Origin: Actinomycetes bacterium
GTDB lineage: Bacteria > Actinomycetota > Acidimicrobiia > Acidimicrobiales > RAAP-2
Reading direction: 5' to 3'
Assembly: GCA_021791895.1 (NCBI GenBank)
Contig: JAJYVS010000006.1
Coordinates: forward strand, 1 to 64,000
DNA: 64,000 nucleotides
In this document: piece by piece, positions 51,154 to 60,056 of the stretch
Numbering within the stretch: the first letter of the stretch is position 1
Layout of the letters: every line of letters begins with the position of its first letter
Translations under genes and position numbers: made by a program
The notes under the pieces: generated by a model
What the model was told of the DNA's origin: nothing
Databases searched by the model: none
Seen by the model: only the letters and a program-made list of their open reading frames with translations

Positions 51154-52809
51154 ATGTTGCGGGTTCGTCGGTTGGGGACCGTCCCCTTCGAGGAGGCCTA
51201 CACGCTGCAGCGTGCTCTCGCCGAGCGGGCGGAGGCTGACTACCTGCTCGTCCTCGAACATCACCACGTCTTCACCCTCGGCGTTCGCGCCGATCCGGCG
51301 CACGTGGTCGGTGACCCGGCCACCCTGGGGGTGTCGGTGGTGAGGACCGACCGGGGTGGGGACGTCACCTATCACGGGCCGGGCCAGCTCGTCGTGTACC
51401 CGATCCTGACCGTCCCCGACCATCCTTCGGCCGGGAGGGACCATGTCCGCCGCCTCGAGCAGGTGGTCATCGACGCCCTGGCGTCGGTCGGGGTTGAGGG
51501 TGCGGGCCGGCTGCCCGGCTACCCGGGGATCTGGCTCGATCCGGGCGGCCCGCGGCCAGCCAAGGTGGCGGCGATCGGTGTCCGCACCCGCCGCCGATCC
51601 GACGGTCGACGGCGAAGCCTCCACGGGGTGGCCCTCAACGTCGAGCCCGACATGGAGATGTTCGCCCAGATCGTGCCGTGCGGGATCAGTGAGCTCCCGG
51701 TCACCTCGCTCACGGAAGCCGGCTTTGCCATCACCATGCCCGAGGTTGCCGATGCCGTCGTGGCCCGTGCCGTCGCCGAGTGGGGCCACGGCACGGTGGA
51801 CGACCGCGCCGTGGCCCCGAACATCCCGGCCCCTCGTCGGGTCACGCTGGCCGGCACGGTCGAGGGGCTCGGGTTGCGCCGGCTCCGCCAAGCCGGGGTG
51901 GACCCGACCCGGTCACTCTCGATCTCGGATCGCAAGCCGCCCTGGCTTCGGGTCCGGGCCCGGCTGGGGGAGGAGTACCTCGCCACGGCCAGGACCGTGG
52001 GGTCCCTCTCCTTGGCCACGGTGTGCGAGGAAGCGGGGTGCCCGAACATCTACGAGTGCTGGGCCGAGGGGACGGCGACGTTCATGGTGAATGGGTCCCG
52101 GTGCACCCGGTCCTGCGGGTTCTGCAAGGTCGACACCGGGCGTCCCCTGCCGCTCGATCCGGACGAGCCCGAGCGGGTCGCCGAGGCGGTGGCCAGGCTC
52201 GGGCTCGCCCACGCCGTGGTGACCTGCGTTGCTCGGGACGATCTGACCGACGGCGGGGCCGGTGCCATCGCCGAGACGGTCGGGGCCATCCGCCGTCGCC
52301 GTCCGGGGACCGCAGTCGAGATCCTCGTCTCGGACTGCAAGGGTGACCCGGGTGCGCTGGAGCTGCTCCTCGGGGTCCGGCCCGACGTCTTCAACCACAA
52401 CATCGAGACGGTCGCCCGCCTCCAGCGGGCCGTTCGCCCGTCGGCCGGCTACGCCCGCAGTCTGGCCGTCCTCGCCCGGGCCGCTGATGCCGGCCTGGTG
52501 GTGAAGTCGGGGCTCATGGTCGGCCTCGGCGAGACCGAGGACGAGGTGGTCTCCACGCTGGCCGATTTGGCCGGCGTGGGCGTACGCGTCGCCACCGTCG
52601 GGCAGTACCTCCGGCCGAGTGCCGCGCATCTCCCGGTCGAGCGTTGGTGGCGACCGGAGGAGTTCGACCGACTTCGGCGGGCAGGTGAAGGGGTTGGCCT
52701 GGCCCACGTCGAGGCCTCGCCGCTCACGCGCTCCTCGTATCACGCACGCGCCGCTGCCGATGCAGCGCTTGAACCGGCCAGGTCTTTCGCCGTCGCACCG
52801 CCTGGCTGA
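51154..52809 (+). CDS. lipB-lipA: Fused octanoyltransferase and lipoyl synthase (LipB-LipA)
   Basis: A 551-residue fusion. Residues ~1-215 form LipB: RTDRGGDVTYHGPGQLVVYP, KVAAIGV for the substrate pocket Lys, and QIVPCGISELPVTSL with the acyl-thioester Cys. Residues ~240-545 form LipA: ATVCEEAGCPNIYECW is the auxiliary-cluster C-x4-C-x5-C, CTRSCGFCKV the radical-SAM C-x3-C-x2-C, and SPLTRSSYHA the terminal RSSY. The protein transfers octanoate to E2 then inserts sulfur. It directly follows lpd and E2, so synthesis and use of lipoyl groups are coupled. ATG 51154; no stop codon or frame break separates the halves. Confidence 0.93.
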   Translation: MLRVRRLGTVPFEEAYTLQRALAERAEADYLLVLEHHHVFTLGVRADPAHVVGDPATLGVSVVRTDRGGDVTYHGPGQLVVYPILTVPDHPSAGRDHVRRLEQVVIDALASVGVEGAGRLPGYPGIWLDPGGPRPAKVAAIGVRTRRRSDGRRRSLHGVALNVEPDMEMFAQIVPCGISELPVTSLTEAGFAITMPEVADAVVARAVAEWGHGTVDDRAVAPNIPAPRRVTLAGTVEGLGLRRLRQAGVDPTRSLSISDRKPPWLRVRARLGEEYLATARTVGSLSLATVCEEAGCPNIYECWAEGTATFMVNGSRCTRSCGFCKVDTGRPLPLDPDEPERVAEAVARLGLAHAVVTCVARDDLTDGGAGAIAETVGAIRRRRPGTAVEILVSDCKGDPGALELLLGVRPDVFNHNIETVARLQRAVRPSAGYARSLAVLARAADAGLVVKSGLMVGLGETEDEVVSTLADLAGVGVRVATVGQYLRPSAAHLPVERWWRPEEFDRLRRAGEGVGLAHVEASPLTRSSYHARAAADAALEPARSFAVAPPG

Positions 52810-52860
52810 TCCGGCCCCTCACCGGTTCGGCCCCCGGCCTCAGCCGGGCGTCGTGCCGGG

Positions 52861-53298
52861 TCAGGAACGAGTGGCGACGTGCTGGGTCCAGCTGGCGCCG
52901 TCCCAGTAGCGCAACGTGTCCGGCGCCCCACTCGGGTCGGGCATCCACCCGGCCGGGGTGCCGACCGGTGGCATCTGCGGCATCGATGCGGGAGCCGGAG
53001 GGGGAGGCGGTGGCGGTGCCTGTGCTGGCGGCGGTCCGCCGAACTGCGGGCCGGCGCCGAAGCCGGCGAAGGGGTCTGACTGGCCGTGACCTCCACCGAC
53101 ACCCACGGGTGCCTGCATCGTGCCGACGTCGGCGTAGTACGACGCCGGTGAGGCCGCTGACGCTGCATGGCTGCCGCTCTTGGCCGGCCTGCTCTGGCGT
53201 CGGTAGAGGACGAGGATGGTGCCGAGGAGGATGACCACGACCACAAGGATCACCACCTCGATCATCTTCGTCGAGCTCGAGAGGGCCGCCAGCATCAA
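52861..53298 (-). CDS. Membrane protein with DUF2510-like C-terminal motif
   Basis: A 145-residue protein. IEVVILVVVVILLGTILVLY is a membrane helix, a Gly/Pro-rich disordered linker (PPPPPPPAP) follows, and GWMPDPSGAPDTLRYWDGAS at the end is the DUF2510 motif (GWYPDP...LRYWDG..WT) common on actinobacterial membrane proteins. The start may be ATG 53298 or ATG 53265. Function unknown. Confidence 0.74.
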   Translation of the reverse strand: MMLAALSSSTKMIEVVILVVVVILLGTILVLYRRQSRPAKSGSHAASAASPASYYADVGTMQAPVGVGGGHGQSDPFAGFGAGPQFGGPPPAQAPPPPPPPAPASMPQMPPVGTPAGWMPDPSGAPDTLRYWDGASWTQHVATRS

Positions 53299-53477
53299 GG
53301 CTCTGCCCCCAGCATCGCAATCCGGTGTCTACCCACGGACGAACGGTATCGCTCCAGACCTGCCAGATCGGGGATATCAGCCCCTCCGTGGGGTCGTCCG
53401 GCGCGCTCCCCCGTGCGCCGCTGACCAGTGCCCGGGTCGGAGCGGACTCGCCGGGCCGCTTCGAGCAGCCGGACGCG

Positions 53478-53498
53478 GGTTATCGTGAGGTGGTAACC
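53478..53498. promoter_or_regulatory. Inverted repeat upstream of the ferritin-like gene
   Basis: GGTTA (53478-53482) and TAACC (53494-53498) are inverted repeats with an 11-bp spacer, 74 bp before the ferritin-like gene's ATG. A possible regulatory site, with no further support. Confidence 0.3.
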
Positions 53499-53571
53499 GC
53501 GGGCCCGGGGGCCTTCGCGGTCGGTCCGGACGGTGCGCCAGCACCAACGGGCAGGAAAGAGGGGGATTGCG

Positions 53572-54399
53572 ATGAAGAGGTTCCTTCCCGTCGACCAGGT
53601 GGCCCGCGACGCCCGCTTCCGCTGGGTGAAGGACGCCGAGCGTGCCGAGGACCCGAGAGAGGGTGACCTCGGCAACGGCAACTACCAGCGGGCCGGCCGC
53701 TTCTCGACCGAGTCCGAAGACGCACCGGAGCGCACCCGTCGTCTCATGCACGGGATCTTCATGGGTGAGGTCCAGGCGCTGGAGGGGGCCGGACGAACCT
53801 GCTGGGACTTCGACACCGGGGAGCAGACCGACCAGGCCCCCTACGCCTTGAAGCTGGACATGGCCAGGCAATGCTGGGACGAGTCCCGCCACGTCGAGAT
53901 CTCGGTGAAGCTGTCGGACTGGATGGGCACCGAGATCGGCGAGTTCGGCGAGGGTCGCGGCCTGTACGAGGCGGCGTGCAACCGGGACCCCGCCTTACGG
54001 CTCACCGCGGTCAACCGGGGCATCGAGGGGTTGGCGATCGACGTGTTCGCCACGATGCGCAAGTTCGGGCTCGAGGCCGGGGACGCGGTGCTCTCGTTCT
54101 GCGAAGACTGGATGCTGGCCGACGAGGTCACCCACGTGAAGATGGGGTCGGACTGGCTGCGGCGTCTCACCGCCGAGGACCCCGAGCGCCGGGAGCGGGC
54201 CCTCGAGTTCCAGCGCCTGGTGGACAAGATCTTCAGCCGGGCCGGTCGTGGCGACAGCGCCGAGGACGCCCGCCGCTACCGCCGTCTGGCCGGCTTCACC
54301 GACGAGGACATCGACGAGGCCCACGACTTCTTGTCCCCGGAGGCCGAGCGTGCGTTCCGGCGAGAGATGACGGCAGACGCCCACGTCGCCCGAGCGTGA
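53572..54399 (+). CDS. Ferritin-like superfamily protein (possible DUF455 member)
   Basis: A 275-residue helical protein. GIFMGEVQALEGAGRTCWDF, CWDESRHVEISVKLSDWMG, NRGIEGLAIDVFATMRKFGL and LADEVTHVKMGSDWLRRLT supply E, ExxH, E and ExxH, as expected of a ferritin-like carboxylate di-iron centre. This order resembles the DUF455 family of unknown function. Start ATG 53572 has AAGAGGGGG before it. It is flanked by a DUF2510 protein and a convergent P450; a role in oxidation is possible. Confidence 0.76.
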   Translation: MKRFLPVDQVARDARFRWVKDAERAEDPREGDLGNGNYQRAGRFSTESEDAPERTRRLMHGIFMGEVQALEGAGRTCWDFDTGEQTDQAPYALKLDMARQCWDESRHVEISVKLSDWMGTEIGEFGEGRGLYEAACNRDPALRLTAVNRGIEGLAIDVFATMRKFGLEAGDAVLSFCEDWMLADEVTHVKMGSDWLRRLTAEDPERRERALEFQRLVDKIFSRAGRGDSAEDARRYRRLAGFTDEDIDEAHDFLSPEAERAFRREMTADAHVARA

Positions 54400-54483
54400 T
54401 CGGCGCCGACCCGCGCGCCGTTCTTTTCGACCGGGTGGGGCTGGGCCAATAGACCCTGGGTGCGCCGGTCTCGGCGCTGGTGA

Positions 54484-55716
54484 TCAGGGGAAGGAGACCG
54501 GGAGCGACCGGGGTCCGCGGACCTGGCCCCCCGCCCAGGTCACCTCAGCACCCTCGACCGGCCGGAAGGTGGGGATCCTCGCCAGCCACTCTTCCAGGGC
54601 GACCTTGAGTTCCATCCTGGCGAGGTTGGAGCCTGCGCACCGATGGATCCCCACGCCGAAGGCGACGTGGCGGTTGTGCTTCCGGTCCAAGACCACCTCG
54701 TCGGGGCGTTCGAACGCCTCGGGATCGCGATTGGCGGCCGGGAAGCTGAGGAGGACCTTGTCGCCCTCGCGCATCGGACAGCCCGAGAACTCGGTGTCCG
54801 ACTTGACCTGCCTGGCCATCGTGACCGGGGAATAGGCGCGGAGCAGTTCCTCCACCGCCAGCGGCATCAGCATCGGCTCGTCGACCAACCGGGCGGCGTC
54901 CTCGGGGTGGTTGGCGAGGTGCCACAGGGAGGAGCCGATCCCGCTCCACGTGGTGTCGATCCCGGCGATGAGCACCAGGGCCACGATGCCGAGGACGATC
55001 CCCACGTCGATTGGCTCTCCGTCGTGGGTGGCACCGAGCAGCTCGCTGATCAGGTCGTCACCCGGCTCCACCTTGCGCTGCTCGACCTGCTCGAGCAGGT
55101 AGGACAGGAGCCCCATGGCCCCGGCCTGGGCGCGGTCGGTGTCGTCGCTGAACTCGAGGACGTCGCGCACCCAACCGGTGAAGGTGTCGGACATGTCCTC
55201 GGGCACGCCGAGGACCTTGGCGATGACCCGGACCGGGATCTGCTGGGCGTAGTCGGCGGCGGCGTCGGCGCTCCCTTCATCGATGAACTTGTCGATCAAG
55301 GACTGGCAGAGCGACCTGGTCATGGGCTCGTAGCTGGCAACCCGCTTGTGCGAGAACCAGGGCAGCAGGAGCCGACGGGTCCAGGTGTGCACCGGCGGAT
55401 CGACCGAGATCGGCGGCAGCGGGATGTCCCCGAGGGCGGCGAGCTCGGGCGGGACACCGGACTCGTCGGGGGGCGCATCGGACCCGACGACGGCCACGTC
55501 GACCGAGCTGAATCGGTCGACGTCGTGGGCCACGGCCGTGACGTCGCCGTAGCGGGTGAGGAGCCACGCGCCGCCGTGACGGTCTGAGCGCGCCACCGGA
55601 CAGGCCTCGCGCAGCAGGTCCCAGATGGGGAACGGCGTCTCGATGTAGCCCTGGTCCAGGACGTCGAAGTCGCCCGCCCAGTCCTCGACCGGCGGCGTCC
55701 GTCGGGTCATCGCCAT
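54484..55716 (-). CDS. Cytochrome P450
   Basis: A 410-residue haem monooxygenase. VLIAGIDTTWSGIGSSLWHL is the I-helix oxygen-activation motif, LAVEELLRAYSPVTMARQVK the ExxR K-helix, and VAFGVGIHRCAGSNLARMEL the haem-binding Cys loop. The length and soluble N terminus are those of bacterial class I P450s. The start is ATG 55716 behind AAGGGGG. No ferredoxin or reductase gene neighbours it. Substrate unknown. Confidence 0.91.
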   Translation of the reverse strand: MAMTRRTPPVEDWAGDFDVLDQGYIETPFPIWDLLREACPVARSDRHGGAWLLTRYGDVTAVAHDVDRFSSVDVAVVGSDAPPDESGVPPELAALGDIPLPPISVDPPVHTWTRRLLLPWFSHKRVASYEPMTRSLCQSLIDKFIDEGSADAAADYAQQIPVRVIAKVLGVPEDMSDTFTGWVRDVLEFSDDTDRAQAGAMGLLSYLLEQVEQRKVEPGDDLISELLGATHDGEPIDVGIVLGIVALVLIAGIDTTWSGIGSSLWHLANHPEDAARLVDEPMLMPLAVEELLRAYSPVTMARQVKSDTEFSGCPMREGDKVLLSFPAANRDPEAFERPDEVVLDRKHNRHVAFGVGIHRCAGSNLARMELKVALEEWLARIPTFRPVEGAEVTWAGGQVRGPRSLPVSFP

Positions 55717-55943
55717 CTGCCGTCCCCCTTCTGCGCTGGGCCCCCGGTCTTTGGGCCGATGGGTCCGGTCGCCATGGCGCCGTCGCCACCCCTGAGATCA
55801 TGCACCGCCCACGCCGCCCTCGGCATCGGGGATGTCCCTCAGTGGACCCCCAGGGTAGCGGGGCGCCCCCCGGGGGGATTCCGTTCTGCGCTCGGTGCTC
55901 GACTCGGGGTACCCGGCCGCCCGGTCGGCGCCGTCCGACCAGC

Positions 55944-58900
55944 TCAGAGCACGAAGTACTTGGCCGCCGGGTGGGAGCAGATGATGGCGTCGGTCGTCTG
56001 CTCCGGCTCCAGCTGGAAGTGCTCGCTGACGCTCACCCCGATGCGGCCCCCGTCGAGCAGGTCGACGACCTTGGCGTTGTCGGCGAGGTCGGGGCAGGCG
56101 GGATAGCCCCACGAGTAGCGACCGCCCCGGTACTGCTGGCGGAAGAGCCCGGTCAGGGTGGGACCGTCCTCGTCGGCGAAGCCGAGCTCCTCGCGGACCC
56201 GCCGGTGCCAGTACTCGGCCAGCGCCTCGGTCATCTCGACGCCCAGGCCGTGGAGGAACAGGTAGCGCTGGTACTGGTCCGTCTGGAACAGCCGTGCCGT
56301 CTCCTCGGAGACCGCCTGCCCCATCGTCACCAGCTGGAAGCTGGCCCAGTCGGCCTCGCCCGAGGAGACGGGGCGGAAGAAGTCGGCGATGCACAGCCAC
56401 GGCTCCTTGGCCTGACGGGGGAAGGAGAACCGGGCCAGTTCTTCGGCGCGGCCCTCGTCCTTGTAGAGCACCAGGTCGTCGCCGTCGGCGTTGGCGGGGA
56501 AGTGGCCCCAGACCACCTGGGGGACGAGGAGGTCCGCCTGCTTGGCCAGGTCCAGCTGGTCGCGCAGGACCGCCGAGACCCGCTCCTTGAACTCGGCGTC
56601 GGACTCCTGGCGGGCCTTGTCGGGGCGGAAGCCCCACTGGTTGCGGAACAAGGAGGTCAGGTTGAGGTACTCGGCGATGTCGTCGAGCGGGATGCCCTTG
56701 GCCACCCGGGCCCCGATGAAGGGCGGGGGGAAGAGCTTGTTGTCGGTGGCGACGGCCGGCGAGCGGTCGGGCGCGTCGTCCGGACGGACCTTCACCGACA
56801 ACCCGGAGCGGGCCGGCACGTTGCGTTCCGAGACCACTCGCCCGAAGTCCGCGTCGTCCGCGCCGGCCTTGATCTCCATCAGCCGGTCCATCGTCCGCAG
56901 GCCCTCGAAAGCGTCGCGTCCGTAGAAGACCCGGCCCTGGTACACGGTGCGCAGGTCGCGCTCGACGTAGGTGCGGGTGAGCGCGGCCCCGCCGAGCAGC
57001 ACGGGGATCGTCGAGAGCTTGCGGTCGTTCAGCTCCTCGAGGTTGTCCCGCATGATCAGGGTCGACTTGACCAGGAGGCCGCTCATGCCGATGGCGTCGG
57101 CCCCCCGTTCCTCGGCCGCCGCGATCATCTCGCCGATGCCCACCTTGATGCCCAGGTTGACCACGTCGTAGCCGTTGTTGGTGAAGATGATGTCGACCAG
57201 GTTCTTGCCGATGTCGTGCACGTCGCCCTTCACCGTCGCGAGCACGATCGTCCCCTTGCCGCTCTGGTCGGTGCGGGCCATGTGGGGCTCGAGGTAGGCG
57301 ACGGCCATCTTCATGGTCTCGGCCGAGGAGAGGACGAAGGGGAGCTGCATCTCCCCGGAGGCGAAGAGATCGCCCACCGTGCGCATCCCGGCCAATAAGA
57401 AGTTGTTGATGATTGAGAGGGCTTCGAAGCCGCCGTCGAGCGCGGTGTCGAGGTCCGCCTCGAGGCCGGTCCGGTTGCCGTCGACGATGCGCTGCTCGAG
57501 GCGCTGTTCGACCGGCCAGTCCAGGTGCTCGTCCCTCGGTCCCGAGGAGACCGAGACCCCTTCGAAGAGGGCCAGGAGCTCCTGGAGGGGGTCGTAGTCG
57601 GCGCGTCGGCGGTCGTAGACGAGGTCCAGGCACACCTCCTTGGCCCGGTCGTCGATCTTGGCCAAAGGCAGGATCTTGGAGGGTTGCACGATGGCGGCGT
57701 CCAGGCCGGCCTCGACGCACTCGTGCAGGAACACCGAGTTCAGCACCTGTCTGGCGGCCGGGTTGAGGCCGAAGGAGACGTTGGAGAGCCCGAGGATGGT
57801 CGACACCCCGGGCAGCTCGGCCTTGATGCGCCGGATGCCCTCGATGGTCTCGAGCCCGTCGCGGCGGCTCTCGGCCATGCCGGTCGAGAGGGGCAGGGCC
57901 AAGGGGTCGAAGAAGAGGTCCTCGGGCTCGAGCCCGTAGCGCTCAAGCGCGATGGACGCGATCTGGCTGGCCGCCCGCAGCTTCCACTCCGCCGTCCGGG
58001 CCTGGCCCTCGGCGTCGATGCACGTGCACACCACGGCTGCGCCGTAGGTGCGGGCCAGCCGCAGGAAGGTGTCGAGCCGGGTGCCGTCCCCGTCGCCCTC
58101 CTCCAGATTGACCGAGTTGAGGACGGGCCGGCCCCCCAGCCAGCGCAGCGCGGTCTCGGCGACCGGGCCCTCGGTCGTGTCCACCATGACCGGCACGCTC
58201 GACTGGGTGGCGAGTCGGCTGGCGAGCTGCTCCATGTCGGCGACGCCGTCGGCACCGGTGTAGTCGGCGCACAGGTCGATCAGGTGCGCGCCCTCCTTCA
58301 CCTGGTCCCGGGCGATCGCCACGCAGGTGTCCCAATCGCCCGAGAGCATGGCCTCCCGGAATTGCCGGGAACCGGTGGCGTTGGCCCGCTCGCCGACGAC
58401 GAGGAACGAGGTGTCCTGGCGGAACGGCGTGGCCGAGTAGATCGAGGCGGCCGCCGGCTCGGGGTCGGGGTGCCGGCGAGCCGGCACGGCGTCGGCGCAG
58501 GCCGCCACCACCGCGGCCAGGTGGGCCGGGGTGGTGCCGCAGCAGCCCCCGACGGCGCTGACGCCGAACTCGGTGATGAAGCGGTGGTGGTACTCGGCCA
58601 GCTCCTCGGGCTTGAGGTCGTAGTGCATGGCCCCGTCGACCACGCTCGGGAGCCCGGCGTTGGGCTGGACGGCGATCGGGACGGTCGAGTTGGCCGACAG
58701 GTGGCGGATGGCCTCGCCCATTTCGGCCGGACCGGTCGCGCAGTTGAGGCCGACGGCGTCGACCCGCATCGCCTCCAAGGTGGTGAGGGCGGCCGCGATC
58801 TCGGTGCCCGGCAGCATCCGCCCGGTCAGCTCGATCGTGACCTGGACCTGGATGGGGACCTGGGTGCCACGGGCCACCATCGCCGCCCGCGCACCGTTGA

Positions 58901-59453
58901 TCGCGGCCTTCGCCCCGAGCAGGTCGTAGACCGTCTCGATCAGCAGCAGGTCGACGCCGCCCTCGAGGAGACCGAGTGCCTGCTCCTCGTAGGCGTCCCG
59001 CAGGTCGGCATAGGAGATCTGGCCGAGGGTGGCGAACTTCGTCCCCGGGCCCATGCTCCCGGCCACCCAGATCGGCCGCCGCGGCGTCTCGTAGTCCTTT
59101 GCCACCGCCTTGGCCAGCTCGGCCGCGGCCCGGTTGATCTCCCTCGCCCGCTCGGCGATGCCGTACTCGGCCAGGACCACAGAGAACGCGCCGAAGGTGT
59201 TGGTCTCGATGGCGTCCACCCCGACGTCGAGGAACGAGCGGTGCAGTCGCTCGACGATCTCGGGAGCGGAGAGGGACAGGATCTCGAAGCAGCCCTCGAG
59301 GTGGGGGTCGCCGAAGACGTCGGCGTCCAGCCCGAGCGCCTGGAAGCTGGTGCCCGCCGGGCCGTCGAAGATCACCACCCGCTCGCGCAGCGCACGCAGG
59401 TAGCTCGAGGAGGCCGCGTCGAGGCGGCCCAGAAGCTGGCCGACGGAGGTCAT
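55944..59453 (-). CDS. metH: Cobalamin-dependent methionine synthase
   Basis: A 1169-residue enzyme with four modules. The homocysteine domain (~1-330) has GLNCATGP and VGGCCGTTPAHLAAV as Zn ligands; the pterin domain (~345-620) contains VGERANATGSRQFREAML; the cobalamin domain (~650-870) has VKGDVHDIGKNLVDIIFTNN with the cobalt-ligand His; the activation domain (~890-1169) ends FLPPxx-like SHPAAKYFVL. It transfers a methyl group from methyltetrahydrofolate to homocysteine. Divergent from the adenosyltransferase with a 42-bp gap, too short to hold a B12 riboswitch. Confidence 0.95.
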   Translation of the reverse strand: MTSVGQLLGRLDAASSSYLRALRERVVIFDGPAGTSFQALGLDADVFGDPHLEGCFEILSLSAPEIVERLHRSFLDVGVDAIETNTFGAFSVVLAEYGIAERAREINRAAAELAKAVAKDYETPRRPIWVAGSMGPGTKFATLGQISYADLRDAYEEQALGLLEGGVDLLLIETVYDLLGAKAAINGARAAMVARGTQVPIQVQVTIELTGRMLPGTEIAAALTTLEAMRVDAVGLNCATGPAEMGEAIRHLSANSTVPIAVQPNAGLPSVVDGAMHYDLKPEELAEYHHRFITEFGVSAVGGCCGTTPAHLAAVVAACADAVPARRHPDPEPAAASIYSATPFRQDTSFLVVGERANATGSRQFREAMLSGDWDTCVAIARDQVKEGAHLIDLCADYTGADGVADMEQLASRLATQSSVPVMVDTTEGPVAETALRWLGGRPVLNSVNLEEGDGDGTRLDTFLRLARTYGAAVVCTCIDAEGQARTAEWKLRAASQIASIALERYGLEPEDLFFDPLALPLSTGMAESRRDGLETIEGIRRIKAELPGVSTILGLSNVSFGLNPAARQVLNSVFLHECVEAGLDAAIVQPSKILPLAKIDDRAKEVCLDLVYDRRRADYDPLQELLALFEGVSVSSGPRDEHLDWPVEQRLEQRIVDGNRTGLEADLDTALDGGFEALSIINNFLLAGMRTVGDLFASGEMQLPFVLSSAETMKMAVAYLEPHMARTDQSGKGTIVLATVKGDVHDIGKNLVDIIFTNNGYDVVNLGIKVGIGEMIAAAEERGADAIGMSGLLVKSTLIMRDNLEELNDRKLSTIPVLLGGAALTRTYVERDLRTVYQGRVFYGRDAFEGLRTMDRLMEIKAGADDADFGRVVSERNVPARSGLSVKVRPDDAPDRSPAVATDNKLFPPPFIGARVAKGIPLDDIAEYLNLTSLFRNQWGFRPDKARQESDAEFKERVSAVLRDQLDLAKQADLLVPQVVWGHFPANADGDDLVLYKDEGRAEELARFSFPRQAKEPWLCIADFFRPVSSGEADWASFQLVTMGQAVSEETARLFQTDQYQRYLFLHGLGVEMTEALAEYWHRRVREELGFADEDGPTLTGLFRQQYRGGRYSWGYPACPDLADNAKVVDLLDGGRIGVSVSEHFQLEPEQTTDAIICSHPAAKYFVL

Positions 59454-59481
59454 GGGCCTCCCAGGGTACTGGGCCCCCCGG

Positions 59482-59487
59482 TAGCAT
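59482..59487 (+). promoter_or_regulatory. Putative -10 element of the adenosyltransferase transcript
   Basis: TAGCAT lies 8 nt before ATG 59496 in the very short gap to divergent metH; no Shine-Dalgarno is seen, so the message is probably leaderless. Confidence 0.4.
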
Positions 59488-59495
59488 CCGCGACG

Positions 59496-60056
59496 ATGCC
59501 CATTTACACGCGCAAGGGCGACGACGGCACGACCGGGCTGCTCTTCGGCGGCCGGGTCCCGAAGGACTCCTCGCGCATCGAGACCAACGGTGCCGTCGAC
59601 GAGGCGCAGGCGGCGATGGGGATGGCCCGGGCGGAGGCAGCTCCCGGCTCCGAGCTCGACGGGCTCCTGGTCCTCTTAGAGCACGACCTCTACGTGCTGA
59701 TGGCCGAGGTGGCCACGGCCGATGAGAACCGTCACAAGCTGGTTGCCGGAACCTCCCTCGTGACCGCGGCCATGGTGGAGGAGCTCGAGCGGCGGATCGA
59801 CGAGCTCACGGCGCGCGCCGCCATGCCCGCCGAGTTCGTGATCCCCGGGGCCAATCGTCGGTCGGCCGCTCTGGACCTCGCCCGGACGGCCGTCCGTCGG
59901 GCCGAGCGGGTCGCGCTCGGCCACGCCGTCGCCGGCTCGTTGGTCACCACGTACCTCAACCGGCTCTCCGACCTCCTCTGGACGATGGCCCGGTGGCAGG
60001 AGGGCGACGAGCACCCGGCAGCACGGCGGGCCGGCAAGACAGGAGAGCGGTCGTGA
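59496..60056 (+). CDS. Cob(I)alamin adenosyltransferase, PduO type
   Basis: A 186-residue enzyme making adenosylcobalamin. IYTRKGDDGTTGLLFGGRVP and SRIETNGAVDEAQAAMGMA are the ATP-binding motifs; FVIPGANRRSAALDLARTAV then RRAERVA hold the conserved Arg set. Start ATG 59496. The stop TGA overlaps the GTG of the aminopeptidase. Adenosylcobalamin would also serve ethylmalonyl-CoA-pathway mutases encoded outside this window. Confidence 0.92.
   Translation: MPIYTRKGDDGTTGLLFGGRVPKDSSRIETNGAVDEAQAAMGMARAEAAPGSELDGLLVLLEHDLYVLMAEVATADENRHKLVAGTSLVTAAMVEELERRIDELTARAAMPAEFVIPGANRRSAALDLARTAVRRAERVALGHAVAGSLVTTYLNRLSDLLWTMARWQEGDEHPAARRAGKTGERS

Noticed and set aside
59454..59495. Cobalamin riboswitch upstream of metH
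   Set aside because: The gap is only 42 bp and has no B12-box-like sequence.
57525..60056. 843-codon plus-strand frame starting inside metH
   Set aside because: Only its last 186 codons are real (the adenosyltransferase); the rest is antisense to metH.
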